A stretch of 18,724 nucleotides of DNA from an uncultured Limosilactobacillus sp. (GCF_934202235.1 NZ_CAKPXS010000034.1:1-18724); one strand, 5' to 3'. Shown: positions 1-7,761, numbered from the stretch's first letter. Made by a program: numbers and translations. The notes: generated from the sequence alone by a model not told the origin.

Positions 1-13
1 TCACAGTTGGTAC

Positions 14-913
14 TTACTTATTATCGACGATATTAAGCCCGGATTGCTGGGCACGGAACCACACATCGCCTAACCGCATGTTTGGTCCCACCTTGATACC
101 GTTAATTTCTGTGACAGGTTGAACATAGTCGTTTGTGGCTAATGGCTGATCCTTGTTCGTCGGTGAATCGCGCCAGTAGATCCGCCGGCGCTGATACTTG
201 TGGGGATTGTCAATAATGTTGCCAGGCTTGAGAATACGAAAGGCGCCAACAATCACATAATCTCCGTGAGTCACGACTAACAGGTACTTAAGCTTATCGA
301 CATTTTGACCAATTACCCAGTTACCAAAGGAACGCCGCGCTACCTTGTCGGAATTGAAAGCAGCACTCCCCAACAACTGGTAATTGGCTGCGTCTTGGGT
401 GTCCTTGGTCGTCCCCAGGGTAATCAAGCCAATATGCTGGTCGCAGAGCGCTTTCAGCGACACCTCAGGCATCGCCAACCGGGCATTAATCTCTTCAACC
501 GTCTCATACGGCAAGCTGGCCTGGTCCTGGTCGTCATTATGGTAGCCAGCCATCCGGTTAAGAAAGATGCCGCCATAGTTTTGCAGGTCAATGATCTTCA
601 AAAAGTCGATCAGCGCGCCCTCAACCACTATTGCTTCATCATTCGTCAAACCCCAAGAAATAATCATCCGCTGAACGCGATAACCGGCCTTTTCAATGGC
701 TAAAATCCGTTGCAGTTTGGCGTACTCACCATTAGCTACGCCTTGGTGTGCTTCTTTTTCATGGTCAAAAACGCGATTCCCAACACCCCTGCCAATATAA
801 AAAATGGTTCCCTGGCAATGGTGGTCCTGGTCAGGCCGCGGGTCAACCAGGGCGTAGACATAATTTTTTAAGCGGTGTTGAACATCCAGCGAAAAACTAT
901 TCATTTGTGTCAT
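14..913 (-). CDS. GIY-YIG nuclease-fold protein (COG3680/LEM-3-like)
   Basis: This 299-residue protein has a GIY-YIG fold in its N-terminal third. The first motif is YVY at residues 18-20, the second is FYIGRG at 38-43, Arg47 follows, and Glu98 sits in EAIVVEG where the catalytic acid is expected. The family cuts DNA or is structure-specific; the biological role of this bacterial subgroup is not known to me. Residues 150-299 form a second, beta-rich part without a motif I recognise; by position it could bind nucleic acid, which is inference. The ATG at 913 is preferred over the in-frame TTG at 919, because AGGAG lies about 8 bases before the ATG and too close to the TTG. The gene is divergent from the DNPH1-like gene. 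Confidence 0.75.
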   Translation of the reverse strand: MTQMNSFSLDVQHRLKNYVYALVDPRPDQDHHCQGTIFYIGRGVGNRVFDHEKEAHQGVANGEYAKLQRILAIEKAGYRVQRMIISWGLTNDEAIVVEGALIDFLKIIDLQNYGGIFLNRMAGYHNDDQDQASLPYETVEEINARLAMPEVSLKALCDQHIGLITLGTTKDTQDAANYQLLGSAAFNSDKVARRSFGNWVIGQNVDKLKYLLVVTHGDYVIVGAFRILKPGNIIDNPHKYQRRRIYWRDSPTNKDQPLATNDYVQPVTEINGIKVGPNMRLGDVWFRAQQSGLNIVDNK

Positions 914-942
914 TGTCAATTCTCCTACTTCATACTCCCTCT

Positions 943-1009
943 ATCATAACAAATCTCACCTTTGGTGGTCCCATTAAGATCTTTAGCAGTTGTATAATGA
1001 TGCCAAAGG
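943..1009. promoter_or_regulatory. Divergent promoter region with CCTTTGG/CCAAAGG inverted repeat
   Basis: On the plus strand TATAAT (993-998) is a good -10 box for the gene starting at 1022, with no convincing -35. On the minus strand TGTTATGAT (minus-strand reading of 943-951) gives an extended -10 for the GIY-YIG gene. CCTTTGG at 959-965 and CCAAAGG at 1003-1009 form a 7-bp inverted repeat around both promoters; the right arm is also the ribosome binding site of the plus-strand gene, so the repeat may be incidental. Confidence 0.45.
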
Positions 1010-1021
1010 AGTGACTTCACT

Positions 1022-1480
1022 ATGAAAATTTACTTTGCTGCGGCAATCCGTGGTGGCCGCCAAGATCGGCAACTCTACCAGCAGCTCATCAATTTCCTGG
1101 TCATGAACAAGCACCAACAGGTCTTAACTGAACACATTGGTGCCAAACACCTCACTAGTACTAGCGAAGAGCAGTTGTCTGACCAGCAGATCCGTGACCG
1201 CGACGTGAAACTCCTCAAGGAAGCCGACCTGGTCGTCGCCGAAACCACCCAGCCCAGTCTCGGCGTTGGTTACGAATTAGGTTATGCTGAACGGCTTGAA
1301 ATCCCAGTCATTATCCTTCATCGACAGGGGCCAAACCGCTTATCAGCGATGATCAATGGGACCGCCTTTTTCACCAACATCAATTATTACTCAACTCTTG
1401 ATGACGCTAAGCGGATTCTCAGTCAGCAACTGCAGCATATTTCCCGGGAAATGGACCAACCAAATGAAGATCGCCATTAG
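1022..1480 (+). CDS. 2'-deoxynucleoside 5'-phosphate N-hydrolase (DNPH1/Rcl-like)
   Basis: This 152-residue protein belongs to the nucleoside 2-deoxyribosyltransferase superfamily and is closest by eye to mammalian Rcl/DNPH1, which splits 2'-deoxynucleoside 5'-monophosphates into a base and deoxyribose 5-phosphate. Matching stretches include IYFAAAIRGGRQDR at the N-terminus, VLTEH at 34-38, and VVAETTQPSLGVGYELGYA at 71-89. Tyr4, Asp61, Glu85 and Ser108 line up with the active-site Tyr13, Asp69, Glu93 and Ser117 of rat Rcl as I recall them. The length is normal for the family. AAAGGAG lies about 9 bases before the ATG. The last 17 bases overlap the next gene in another frame, so the two are probably translated together. 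A cytosolic nucleotide-cleansing or salvage role is likely; a deoxyribosyltransferase acting on nucleosides is less likely because of the RGGR and SAM motifs. Confidence 0.8.
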   Translation: MKIYFAAAIRGGRQDRQLYQQLINFLVMNKHQQVLTEHIGAKHLTSTSEEQLSDQQIRDRDVKLLKEADLVVAETTQPSLGVGYELGYAERLEIPVIILHRQGPNRLSAMINGTAFFTNINYYSTLDDAKRILSQQLQHISREMDQPNEDRH

Positions 1481-2303
1481 CAGTGACAACCACCTTGATG
1501 TCAACCAGGTGGACGTCAACCAGGCGCTAAATTTTCAAGGTCACTGGTTGCTTGACCACCAGGTTGATAGTTACTTGTTTGCTGGTGACCTGTTCAATGA
1601 TTTCCAGCAAACCCGTGCCTACTTTACCAGGCTGCAAGCATTGCTAGGACAGCAGACTCGTGTTTACTATATTGCCGGCAACCACGACCTCTTAAAGCAC
1701 GCACCTTACGCTCTCGTGGAAGAGTGTTCTGATCCAGCCTATCTCCATCGTCGTTTTGTTGACCTCGCGGGAACAGACTGGCGGGTTATCGGCAATAACG
1801 GCTGGTATGATTACTCTTTTTCGTCTTACGCCAACCAGCCCCAAAGGGTCGCCCAATGGAAGAGGGCCTACTGGCTTGATAGCATTATTGACCAACCGCT
1901 GAGTGATCAGCAGCGGATGGCTAATGTGCTCCAGGAAGTGGACAAGCAATTACAAGCGGCCAAATTAGCTGGTAAGAAGGTCATCTTACTGACTCACTTC
2001 GCACCAGCCGTGGAGGCACTTGGGCAACCGCCCGCCAATCTCATTTCTCCGCGACAACGTTATTTTTACCAAATGTTCCGGGCAATGACTGGCAGCAAAC
2101 GTCTGGGAGGGCTCGTGGAACGATCAGGCGTCGTCAAGAAAGTCTTTTATGGTCACCTGCACGGTCAACACCCCACATTCTCCCGTCACGGGGTAGACTA
2201 CTATCACCAGGCGGTTGGTGTCCGGAATAAACGAATTAATGAATGGCAAACGGATAACTTTTTTGATCAGTGGCAACTGACGTTAAAAACAATTGAACTA
2301 TAA
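1464..2303 (+). CDS. Calcineurin-like metallophosphoesterase
   Basis: The 279-residue protein carries the full metallophosphoesterase motif set: SDNH at residues 7-10, GDLF, GNHD, a THF motif in the C-terminal half, and GHLH near the end. These residues bind two metal ions and act on a phosphate ester. The substrate cannot be read from the sequence. I chose the ATG at 1464 because the SDNH motif needs a short beta strand before it and starts only seven residues in; the longer open frame back to 1356 only adds sequence that shadows the upstream gene. No good ribosome binding site is visible, which fits coupling to the upstream gene, whose end it overlaps by 17 bases. With a deoxynucleotide N-hydrolase as partner, a nucleotide or sugar-phosphate substrate is a reasonable guess. 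Confidence 0.8.
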   Translation: MKIAISSDNHLDVNQVDVNQALNFQGHWLLDHQVDSYLFAGDLFNDFQQTRAYFTRLQALLGQQTRVYYIAGNHDLLKHAPYALVEECSDPAYLHRRFVDLAGTDWRVIGNNGWYDYSFSSYANQPQRVAQWKRAYWLDSIIDQPLSDQQRMANVLQEVDKQLQAAKLAGKKVILLTHFAPAVEALGQPPANLISPRQRYFYQMFRAMTGSKRLGGLVERSGVVKKVFYGHLHGQHPTFSRHGVDYYHQAVGVRNKRINEWQTDNFFDQWQLTLKTIEL

Positions 2304-2339
2304 AAGGAGGCAGCCTCTGTTGGTTGCCTCCCTTTTTTA
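2302..2339. terminator. Bidirectional intrinsic terminator
   Basis: GGAGGCAGCC and GGTTGCCTCC pair with one G-U over a TCTGTT loop, with AAAA before and TTTTTT after. It ends the plus-strand phosphoesterase pair. The A-run serves as a T-run for the minus-strand permease, whose stop codon lies inside the element (2337-2339). Confidence 0.85.
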
Positions 2340-3661
2340 TATTTCCAACCGTGGCGTCGGTTGCCGAAAGCCCCTCGTTTTAACCATTAAGATTGCCAAG
2401 CCGGCTAGTAGCCACAAGCCGCCAACTATTTTAGCCGCCGGTGCTAAACTCAGAAAAATCCACAAGCTAACCGTAAAACCAATCAATGGTGAAAAAAGGT
2501 ACTTGATAGTCGATACCAATCTCTTCTCTCCTCGAATGTAAAAACGATAAATAACACTCAAATTCAAGAGAAGAAAGCCAAAAAGAGCGCCGAAACTTAC
2601 TAAGTTAGAAACGGTTTCCTGCGTCAAGGTCAGTGACAACACTAAGGATAGAACTCCCACCAAAACAATCGCAACCCATGGTGTCCGGTTTTTTTATGCA
2701 AACGGGCGAGCTGATGCGGCAAAATCCCGTCACGTCCCATGGCAAAGAGAATACGAGAGACCGCTGTCTGCCCTTCTTGACCACCTGCTAGGCCAAATGA
2801 CAAGACCACCACAATATCAGTCAAACGACTGAGCACAGGGCCACCCACCCGATTAAGAATTTGAGAAAAAGCAGTAGCTGGATTCAACGACAAATAGTGT
2901 GGAGCTACCCAACCAGCAAGCCAGGTGGTAATGACAAACAGTAACCCAATCCCCACAATTGCACCGATGATTGCCCGGCCGACGGATTGTCGCGGCTCTG
3001 TTGCCTCTTCAGCTAACGTACTAATTGCATCAAAACCAAGGTAAGAAACAATCACAATACCAGTTGCCTGCAAAACCCCGGAAAAATTAAAATGCGTTGG
3101 GTTATAAAACGCGGTGACGGTTGGGTGAATCGCCCCCTGGACTGTCAAACGGATAGTCAGAAAGATAAAGGCGGCTAATACCGCTGCCTGCAATCCAAAC
3201 AACACCCAACTTAGCCGAGAAACGAAGTCAACGCCCAGCAAGTTGACGATAGTATTAAAGGCGGCAATGAAAACAATCCAGACACAGGAAGGCACTCTCG
3301 GGAGTAGTTCATGCCCAAAGGAGGCACTAATTAAGTAGGTAATGGTAGGAATCAGCAAATAATCCAAACAGATCCCCCATCCGCCAAGAAACCCGAGTGC
3401 TGGAGTAGTGCCCTGTTGAACATAGGTATAAACAGAGCCGGAATAAGGGTAGCGATGACTCATTGTCGCGTAGCTAAAACCAGTAAAGAGCATGGCAATC
3501 ATCCCCACCAGGTAGGCTAAGGCCACCATTCCGTTAGCTGGCTGTAAAAATGAGCCATAGAAAGCCACCGGGGCTACCGGGATCATGAAAATCACCCCAT
3601 AGATAATTAGGTCCCGAGTAGAAAGGGACCGTTTAAGCGTGTCTGATTCAACTTCTTCCAT
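2337..3661 (-). pseudogene. APC-family amino-acid permease, frameshifted at an A7 run
   Basis: Two overlapping minus-strand frames together encode one permease of about 441 residues with the usual run of roughly 12 hydrophobic segments. The N-terminal frame (from ATG 3661) has the APC signature FYGSFLQPANGMVALAYLVG and ends after LARLHKK; the C-terminal frame continues from TPWVAIVLVGVLSL. They join at the A7 run on the coding strand (T7 at 2689-2695). One extra A would give LHKKNRTPWVAI, which is what this loop normally looks like. As written, the frame runs into a stop about 20 residues later, losing the last three or so membrane segments. AAGGA precedes ATG 3661, so the TTG at 3682 was not used. 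It is the last gene of a T-box operon, which suggests methionine or a related compound as substrate. A sequencing error, a true mutation or ribosomal slippage on A7 are all possible. Confidence 0.75.
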
Positions 3662-3704
3662 ATTATTCCTTCTCTCTGTCAAGACGGACGTGCATACCTC
3701 TTAA

Positions 3705-4451
3705 CTAGTCAAAGATTGCGTAAGCCCGAACCGGAAAACCGGGAGCCTTTTCTGGCTTAGCAACGGAAATGTTAATCACCGCTCCGGTTGCCGGTACCTG
3801 GTCGAGGTTATCCAACAATTCTACCTGGTAGTGACCATGCGACAAGACGTAGTATTCACCGACCAGTCCGTCCTCCTGTTCAGTCGCCGTATCCGTATCA
3901 AAGGTTTCGTGCCCATTGGCGGTGGCGTGACGGGTTTCGTAAATGTATTTGAGCGCTTCTAATGACCAACCAGGGTAGTGATTCTGTCCATTGGCATCCT
4001 TGTTTTCAAACTTCTCCTGGGACGGCCAGCGCTTACTCCAATCAGTCCGCAAGGCAACAAACGATCCGGCTGGAATAGCCCCGTGCTTCTTTTCCCACGC
4101 CTGAACGTCTTTGACGGTCAAACTGGAATCTGGATTTTTCGCAGCTGCTACGTGGTGGTCAATCACTACCAGCGGTAAGACCAGGTCCTTAAGTGGCAAG
4201 TCTTCCACGTAACGGTCATCATCCTTGTCAAAGTGCACTGGCGGGTCAATGTGCGTCCCATATTGCCCGGGAAATGTATACTCCTTGACGAAGAAACCGT
4301 CGGCGTGAGTAAAAATAGTCTCAAACTTTGCCGGCTGAAATGATGGGAAGCGTGGACTAGCTGGTCCAAAGGTATGGGTCAAGTCGACCCAGTGCTTGTT
4401 CTTCAGTGCCGTTACCAGTTGCTGTGTTTGTGAAGTTGTCTTTTCTGTCAT
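3705..4451 (-). CDS. Cyclase-family metal-dependent hydrolase (KynB-like fold)
   Basis: The 248-residue protein belongs to the cyclase family (Pfam Cyclase), which includes bacterial kynurenine formamidase and isatin hydrolase. The metal-binding core is visible as GQYGTHIDPPVHF: His67, Asp69 and His73 are in place, but the first His of the common HxGTHxD motif is Gln63. WVDLTHTF near residue 21 and SHGH in the C-terminal half are also typical. It is cytosolic, with no signal peptide. AAAGG lies 8 bases before the ATG at 4451; the GTG at 4460 is too close to that site. It sits 19 bases after the MetE-like gene and about 40 bases before the permease, all under one T-box. The substrate is unknown; tryptophan breakdown is not supported by any neighbour. 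Confidence 0.75.
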   Translation of the reverse strand: MTEKTTSQTQQLVTALKNKHWVDLTHTFGPASPRFPSFQPAKFETIFTHADGFFVKEYTFPGQYGTHIDPPVHFDKDDDRYVEDLPLKDLVLPLVVIDHHVAAAKNPDSSLTVKDVQAWEKKHGAIPAGSFVALRTDWSKRWPSQEKFENKDANGQNHYPGWSLEALKYIYETRHATANGHETFDTDTATEQEDGLVGEYYVLSHGHYQVELLDNLDQVPATGAVINISVAKPEKAPGFPVRAYAIFD

Positions 4452-4470
4452 CTTAATCACCTTTCCCTAA

Positions 4471-5610
4471 TTAACCCCAAACTTCATTCGCAATGTCCTT
4501 AATTAATGCAATCTTGGCCCACTGCTGGTCTTCGGTCAGAACATTGCCCTCTTCAGTCGACGCAAAGCCACATTGTGGACTCAAGCAAAGCTTATCGAGC
4601 GGATGAAACTGGGCCGCTTCGTGGATTCGCTTAATGATTGCCTGACGGTCTTCCAATTGACCATTCTTGGAGGTAACCAACCCAAGAACAACATACTTAT
4701 CATCTGGCACTGCCGCCAGTGGCTCAAAGCCGCCTGCCCGGTCCGAATCGTATTCCAGATAGAAGGCGGTCACGTCCTCCTTAGTAAAGAGCGGGTCAGC
4801 AACCGGGCCGTAGCCACCAGTGGCTGCCCACGTTGAATGGTAGTTTCCCCGGCAATCATGGGTATTAATTACTAAGTCGGCAGGTTGGTCATCAATGACG
4901 GCGTTATTAAGCTCAACAGATTGTCTTTCCAACTTTTCTAGCTGTTGGACATCAAACCCGGCCGTTTGAATGTGTTCGGGGTGTTGAGCAAAGTCAGCAT
5001 AGGTTGACCAAGTACAATCATCCAATTGGAGGGTGCGACAACCAGCTGCATAAAGATCGGCGACGACTTGCCGGTAAGCAGCAACTAAGTCAGCGGCGAA
5101 GTCGTCAAATGACGGGTAGTGCTCCTTAACGGTCAGAATGTTTTCTGGTCGTAAAAACTCGAAAAAGGCCTGAGCCGGCGACGGAATTGTCTGCTTGACC
5201 TGTGTTCCCGCCGAAACGTGGTCGCGGGTAAATTTAAAGTGATTCACAAATGGATGGTGTTCCCCGCTAACCTTGCCACTAACCTTGGCGGTTTCTGCAC
5301 GGGTTGTTTCGTCATGGAAACCGTAGCCCGCTTTAGCAGCCGCTTGATCGATCCCGTGCAGTCCCCAAATAAAGTCGAGGTGCCACCAGCTGCGGCGAAA
5401 TTCGCCGTCGGTAACGGCATGCAATCCCGCTGCTTCTTCCTTCTTAATTAGGTCAATAATGACACTATCTTCAACCTTCGTCAGTTCATGTCTGCTGAGC
5501 TGCCCTGCCTGGTACTTTGCCCGGGCAGCTTTTAATTGCTGTGGACGAAGGAAACTACCAACAATATCAAAACGGAATGGTGAAGTGGTTCTCTTAGTAA
5601 ATTCAGTCAT
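4471..5610 (-). CDS. MetE C-terminal-like methyltransferase (YxjG/YxjH type)
   Basis: The 379-residue protein resembles the catalytic half of cobalamin-independent methionine synthase, without the N-terminal half of full MetE. The four expected zinc ligands can be seen: His251 and Cys253 in NTHDCRGN, Glu286 in YLEYDS, and Cys347 in LSPQCGF. DIVGSFLRP near the N-terminus and VTDGEFRR at 66-73 are typical of the YxjG/YxjH group. The likely reaction is methyl transfer to homocysteine or a related thiol, giving methionine; the methyl donor for this group is not settled. The ATG at 5610 has AAGGAGT 8 bases upstream; an upstream start would run into the leader terminator. It is the first gene after the T-box, so it should be switched on when charged tRNA is scarce. 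Confidence 0.85.
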   Translation of the reverse strand: MTEFTKRTTSPFRFDIVGSFLRPQQLKAARAKYQAGQLSRHELTKVEDSVIIDLIKKEEAAGLHAVTDGEFRRSWWHLDFIWGLHGIDQAAAKAGYGFHDETTRAETAKVSGKVSGEHHPFVNHFKFTRDHVSAGTQVKQTIPSPAQAFFEFLRPENILTVKEHYPSFDDFAADLVAAYRQVVADLYAAGCRTLQLDDCTWSTYADFAQHPEHIQTAGFDVQQLEKLERQSVELNNAVIDDQPADLVINTHDCRGNYHSTWAATGGYGPVADPLFTKEDVTAFYLEYDSDRAGGFEPLAAVPDDKYVVLGLVTSKNGQLEDRQAIIKRIHEAAQFHPLDKLCLSPQCGFASTEEGNVLTEDQQWAKIALIKDIANEVWG

Positions 5611-5632
5611 TGTAATGACTCCTTTCATGAAC

Positions 5633-5673
5633 AAAAAAATCCCTAGAGCCAACCTTATGATTAGCTCTAGGGA
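5633..5673 (-). terminator. T-box regulated intrinsic terminator
   Basis: On the minus strand TCCCTAGAGC and GCTCTAGGGA form a perfect 10-bp stem (5664-5673 and 5640-5649) with a 14-base loop, followed by TTTTTTT. The 5' arm also contains TCCCT, which can pair instead with AGGG of the T-box. The ribosome binding site of the MetE-like gene follows directly. Confidence 0.9.
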
Positions 5674-5938
5674 CGAATACTGACAGACGTCAATAGCGTG
5701 TTACCACCCTATTTCGGTTTAATCTCACGACTAAACCCTTCACAGGTACTCCGCAGAATACCCAGGTGCGATAACGTGCACCAACCCGTCAGCCGCTTGC
5801 TAACGCTCACGGCTTCCATCGCTCCAAGACCATCTTCATCACCGAAACCAACACTGCCTCTCACCACTCGCAGTTCTCTGGAGAAGGTTCCTAGTGATTA
5901 CTCATCTCTTCATCGCGGTTATCAAATTGATTGTCAGT
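5674..5938 (-). promoter_or_regulatory. T-box leader, candidate methionine specifier
   Basis: The minus strand carries AGGGTGGTAACACG (5697-5710), a clear T-box sequence. AGGG and ACG can pair with CGTCCCT just before the terminator, leaving the 7-base bulge UGGUAAC. The UGGU would bind an uncharged tRNA ending ACCA, so a tRNA with discriminator A, as tRNA-Met has. Upstream, GATGAAGAGATGAGTAATC looks like the start of Stem I with its AGUA motif. The returning strand reads GATGAAGATGGTCTTGGAG, where ATG followed by a purine is my best specifier. The specifier is inferred from position only; the T-box call itself is firm. Methionine genes of Lactobacillaceae are known to be T-box controlled. 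Confidence 0.9.
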
Positions 5939-5967
5939 ATCTTATAATCATTTTCTAATGTTGTCAA
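5939..5967 (-). promoter_or_regulatory. Promoter of the T-box operon
   Basis: Minus strand TTGACA (5962-5967), 17 bases, then TAAGAT (5939-5944); TATAAG two bases upstream of that is an alternative -10 box. Transcription would start just before the T-box Stem I. The near-palindrome AGCAAATTTTAATTTTGCT (5970-5988) lies directly upstream. Confidence 0.7.
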
Positions 5968-5994
5968 CAGCAAATTTTAATTTTGCTAGTTTTC

Positions 5995-6873
5995 TTATTC
6001 GTTCATCTCTTTGAGTGCCAGGGCAAAGTTGCCAATCGTGGCCGACCCATTATTCTTTGCCAGCGGCATCGTCAAATATTCGTCAACGTTGCCCACGTCG
6101 ACGTAGTCATTCAGTAATTTTTGAAATTCGCGGCGAACTTTCTTCAAGAATGGTTCACTGACTACGCCACCGCCAAAGACAATCTTATCGGGTCTGAACA
6201 TCAGCGTAGAATCAAGTGCTGCCTGGGCAACATAATAGGCCATAATATCCCAAACGTGGTTAGTCAGCGGCACTTGCCGGCCACTAATGCCTAGGCGTGC
6301 CGGAAAAGTCGGCCCACTAACCAGCCCTTCCAAGCAATCACCGTGGTAGGGGCAAATCCCAGCAAAGTCGCGGTCGTCAGGGTGGCGCTTGACCCGGATG
6401 TGCCCTACCTCGGGGTGACCCAGTTCACCAACAAAGTGACCGTTAACAATTTCACCAGCCCCCACACCAGTCCCGATGGTGTAGTAGACCAGTGAATTAA
6501 CTCGTTGGTTAAAGAGGGTCGCTAAAACATATTCACCATAGGCTGAACTATTGACGTCAGTGGTCCAAGAAATCGGCAGGTCAAAGTGCTTCTTCAGCGG
6601 TCCCACAAAATCAGTGTCCGCCCAGTGTTTTTTGGGAGTATTAGTAATAAAGCCGTACCGCGGTGAATTCTGCCGGATTTCAATTGGGCCAAAGGAAGCC
6701 ACCCCAATGGCCGCCAGCTCATCTCTGTACTGGTCAAACCATTCAAGACACTGGCCGATCGTGTCTTCAGGCGTCGTGGTTTTAAAGATCGCCGAATCCT
6801 GGACCTGATAATCCTTATTGCCGACGGCGCAGACAAACTTCGTCCCACCAGCTTCAATACTGCCGAGTAACAT
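5995..6873 (-). CDS. scrK: ROK-family fructokinase
   Basis: The 292-residue protein phosphorylates fructose to fructose 6-phosphate with ATP in the cytosol. GSIEAGGTKF at residues 4-13 is the phosphate-binding loop, Asp106 in TTDVN is the catalytic base, and TIGTGVGAG at 132-140 is the second ATP-binding motif. His158, Cys174, His177 and Cys180 form the zinc site that marks the fructokinase branch of ROK kinases. Length is normal. AAAGGAGG lies 7 bases before the ATG at 6873, so an earlier in-frame start at 6909 was not used. It follows a 49-residue membrane protein by 13 bases, with the ribosome binding site touching that gene's stop, so the two are coupled. No sugar transporter or sucrose hydrolase is in the window. 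Confidence 0.9.
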   Translation of the reverse strand: MLLGSIEAGGTKFVCAVGNKDYQVQDSAIFKTTTPEDTIGQCLEWFDQYRDELAAIGVASFGPIEIRQNSPRYGFITNTPKKHWADTDFVGPLKKHFDLPISWTTDVNSSAYGEYVLATLFNQRVNSLVYYTIGTGVGAGEIVNGHFVGELGHPEVGHIRVKRHPDDRDFAGICPYHGDCLEGLVSGPTFPARLGISGRQVPLTNHVWDIMAYYVAQAALDSTLMFRPDKIVFGGGVVSEPFLKKVRREFQKLLNDYVDVGNVDEYLTMPLAKNNGSATIGNFALALKEMNE

Positions 6874-6886
6874 GAAACGTCCTCCT

Positions 6887-7036
6887 TTACTTTCGGGCCA
6901 CAGCCACAACCGCCATGGCTAACATCCCGAATGCCATCAAGTCCATCGATAGCATCATCTTATTCATCAGGGTCAAGACCAGGACGATTGCCCAGTACCC
7001 GACCATCAAGTAATTCCACGCTGTTTGCCACTTCAA
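6887..7036 (-). CDS. Small methionine-rich membrane protein, TTG start
   Basis: I found this 49-codon gene by reading the gap upstream of the fructokinase. AGGAGG lies 7 bases before the TTG at 7036, and the frame runs to TAA at 6887-6889. The product starts with the residues KWQTAWNYLMVGYW after the initiator. It has two hydrophobic stretches (about residues 9-24 and 33-47) separated by a short loop with NK and D, and ends in ARK. Nine of 49 residues are methionine. The fructokinase ribosome binding site begins right after its stop, and a TAAAAT -10 box lies just upstream, so it is the first gene of a two-gene transcript. Function unknown; the good site and tight coupling are the reasons to call it real. 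Confidence 0.65.
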   Translation of the reverse strand: MKWQTAWNYLMVGYWAIVLVLTLMNKMMLSMDLMAFGMLAMAVVAVARK

Positions 7037-7060
7037 TTTTCTTCCTCCTTCTCCAACCAT

Positions 7061-7126
7061 ATTTTACCCTTTTTGCCGACCGGTTTAAGCTTTTTTCTGA
7101 TGGCTGAAAAAAACGCGTGATAAAAT
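7061..7126. promoter_or_regulatory. Divergent promoters, scrK side and msrA side
   Basis: On the minus strand TTAAAC (7083-7088), 16 bases, TAAAAT (7061-7066) would drive the small protein and fructokinase. On the plus strand TAAAAT (7121-7126) is a -10 box for msrA without a clear -35. TTTTTTC (7091-7097) and GAAAAAA (7106-7112) form a 7-bp inverted repeat between them, a possible shared operator. Confidence 0.45.
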
Positions 7127-7171
7127 AACGACAGAGTATTTTTACAAGAAGCAGTAAAGGAGTGGATACTG

Positions 7172-7705
7172 ATGAGCGAACAACAACTTCAAACCGCAAT
7201 TTTTGCTGGTGGTTGTTTCTGGTGCATGGTTCAACCCTTTGATACCCTCCCAGGGATCAAAAAAGTCGTTAGCGGGTACACCGGCGGCCACGTCCCTCAC
7301 CCGACCTATGAACAAGTCTGTACCGGGAAAACTGGTCACACCGAGGCCGTCAAGATCACTTTTGATCCGCAAGTCTTCCCTTACAAAAAGCTCGTGGAAA
7401 CCTACTGGACCGTCGCCGACCCCACAGATGCGATGGGCCAGTTCCAGGACCGCGGTGACCAGTACCGGCCGGTAATCTACTATAACTCACCCGAGCAAAA
7501 ACGGGTCGCTGAACAATCTCGGCAGGCCCTTGCTGATTCTGGCCGTTTTAGCGAGCCGATTGTGACCAAGATTGAACCAGCCAAGCCCTTTTACCCGGCA
7601 GAAGATTACCACCAAGACTTCTACAAGAAGAATCCGCTGCGCTACCAACTTGAAGAAGCCGGCGGCCGGGCCAAGTACCAAGCACAGTTTAACCGCAAAA
7701 AATAG
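7172..7705 (+). CDS. msrA: Peptide methionine sulfoxide reductase A
   Basis: The 177-residue protein reduces methionine-S-sulfoxide in proteins back to methionine. GGCFWC at residues 13-18 holds the catalytic Cys15, with Cys18 next to it; Cys50 in YEQVCTG is another conserved-looking cysteine. SGYTGGH at 34-40, GHTEAV at 55-60, DPTD in WTVADPTDAMGQ, and the C-terminal YHQDF all match MsrA. There is no fused MsrB domain and no signal peptide, so it is cytosolic. AAAGGAG lies 10 bases before ATG 7172. The MarR gene downstream has its own promoter starting one base after the msrA stop, so the two need not share a transcript. Confidence 0.95.
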   Translation: MSEQQLQTAIFAGGCFWCMVQPFDTLPGIKKVVSGYTGGHVPHPTYEQVCTGKTGHTEAVKITFDPQVFPYKKLVETYWTVADPTDAMGQFQDRGDQYRPVIYYNSPEQKRVAEQSRQALADSGRFSEPIVTKIEPAKPFYPAEDYHQDFYKKNPLRYQLEEAGGRAKYQAQFNRKK

Positions 7706-7735
7706 TTGACAGTTTTATTGCATTTGCAATAAAAC
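7706..7735 (+). promoter_or_regulatory. marR promoter overlapped by perfect palindrome
   Basis: TTGACA (7706-7711) is a consensus -35. Immediately after it, GTTTTATTGC (7712-7721) and GCAATAAAAC (7726-7735) form a perfect 10-bp inverted repeat around ATTT, filling the spacer and the likely -10 (TAAAAC, 7730-7735). The placement is that of an autorepression operator for the MarR protein encoded next. Confidence 0.7.
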
Positions 7736-7761
7736 AGACGTAGAATACAAGGAGAACGATC

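Noticed and set aside
305..703. 132-codon plus-strand frame inside the GIY-YIG gene
   Set aside because: It is a shadow of the minus-strand gene, whose motifs are clear, and lacks a start site.
5698..5958. Plus-strand frame of 86 codons over the leader of the methionine operon
   Set aside because: It is the antisense of the T-box and has no ribosome binding site; the minus-strand RNA structure explains the sequence.
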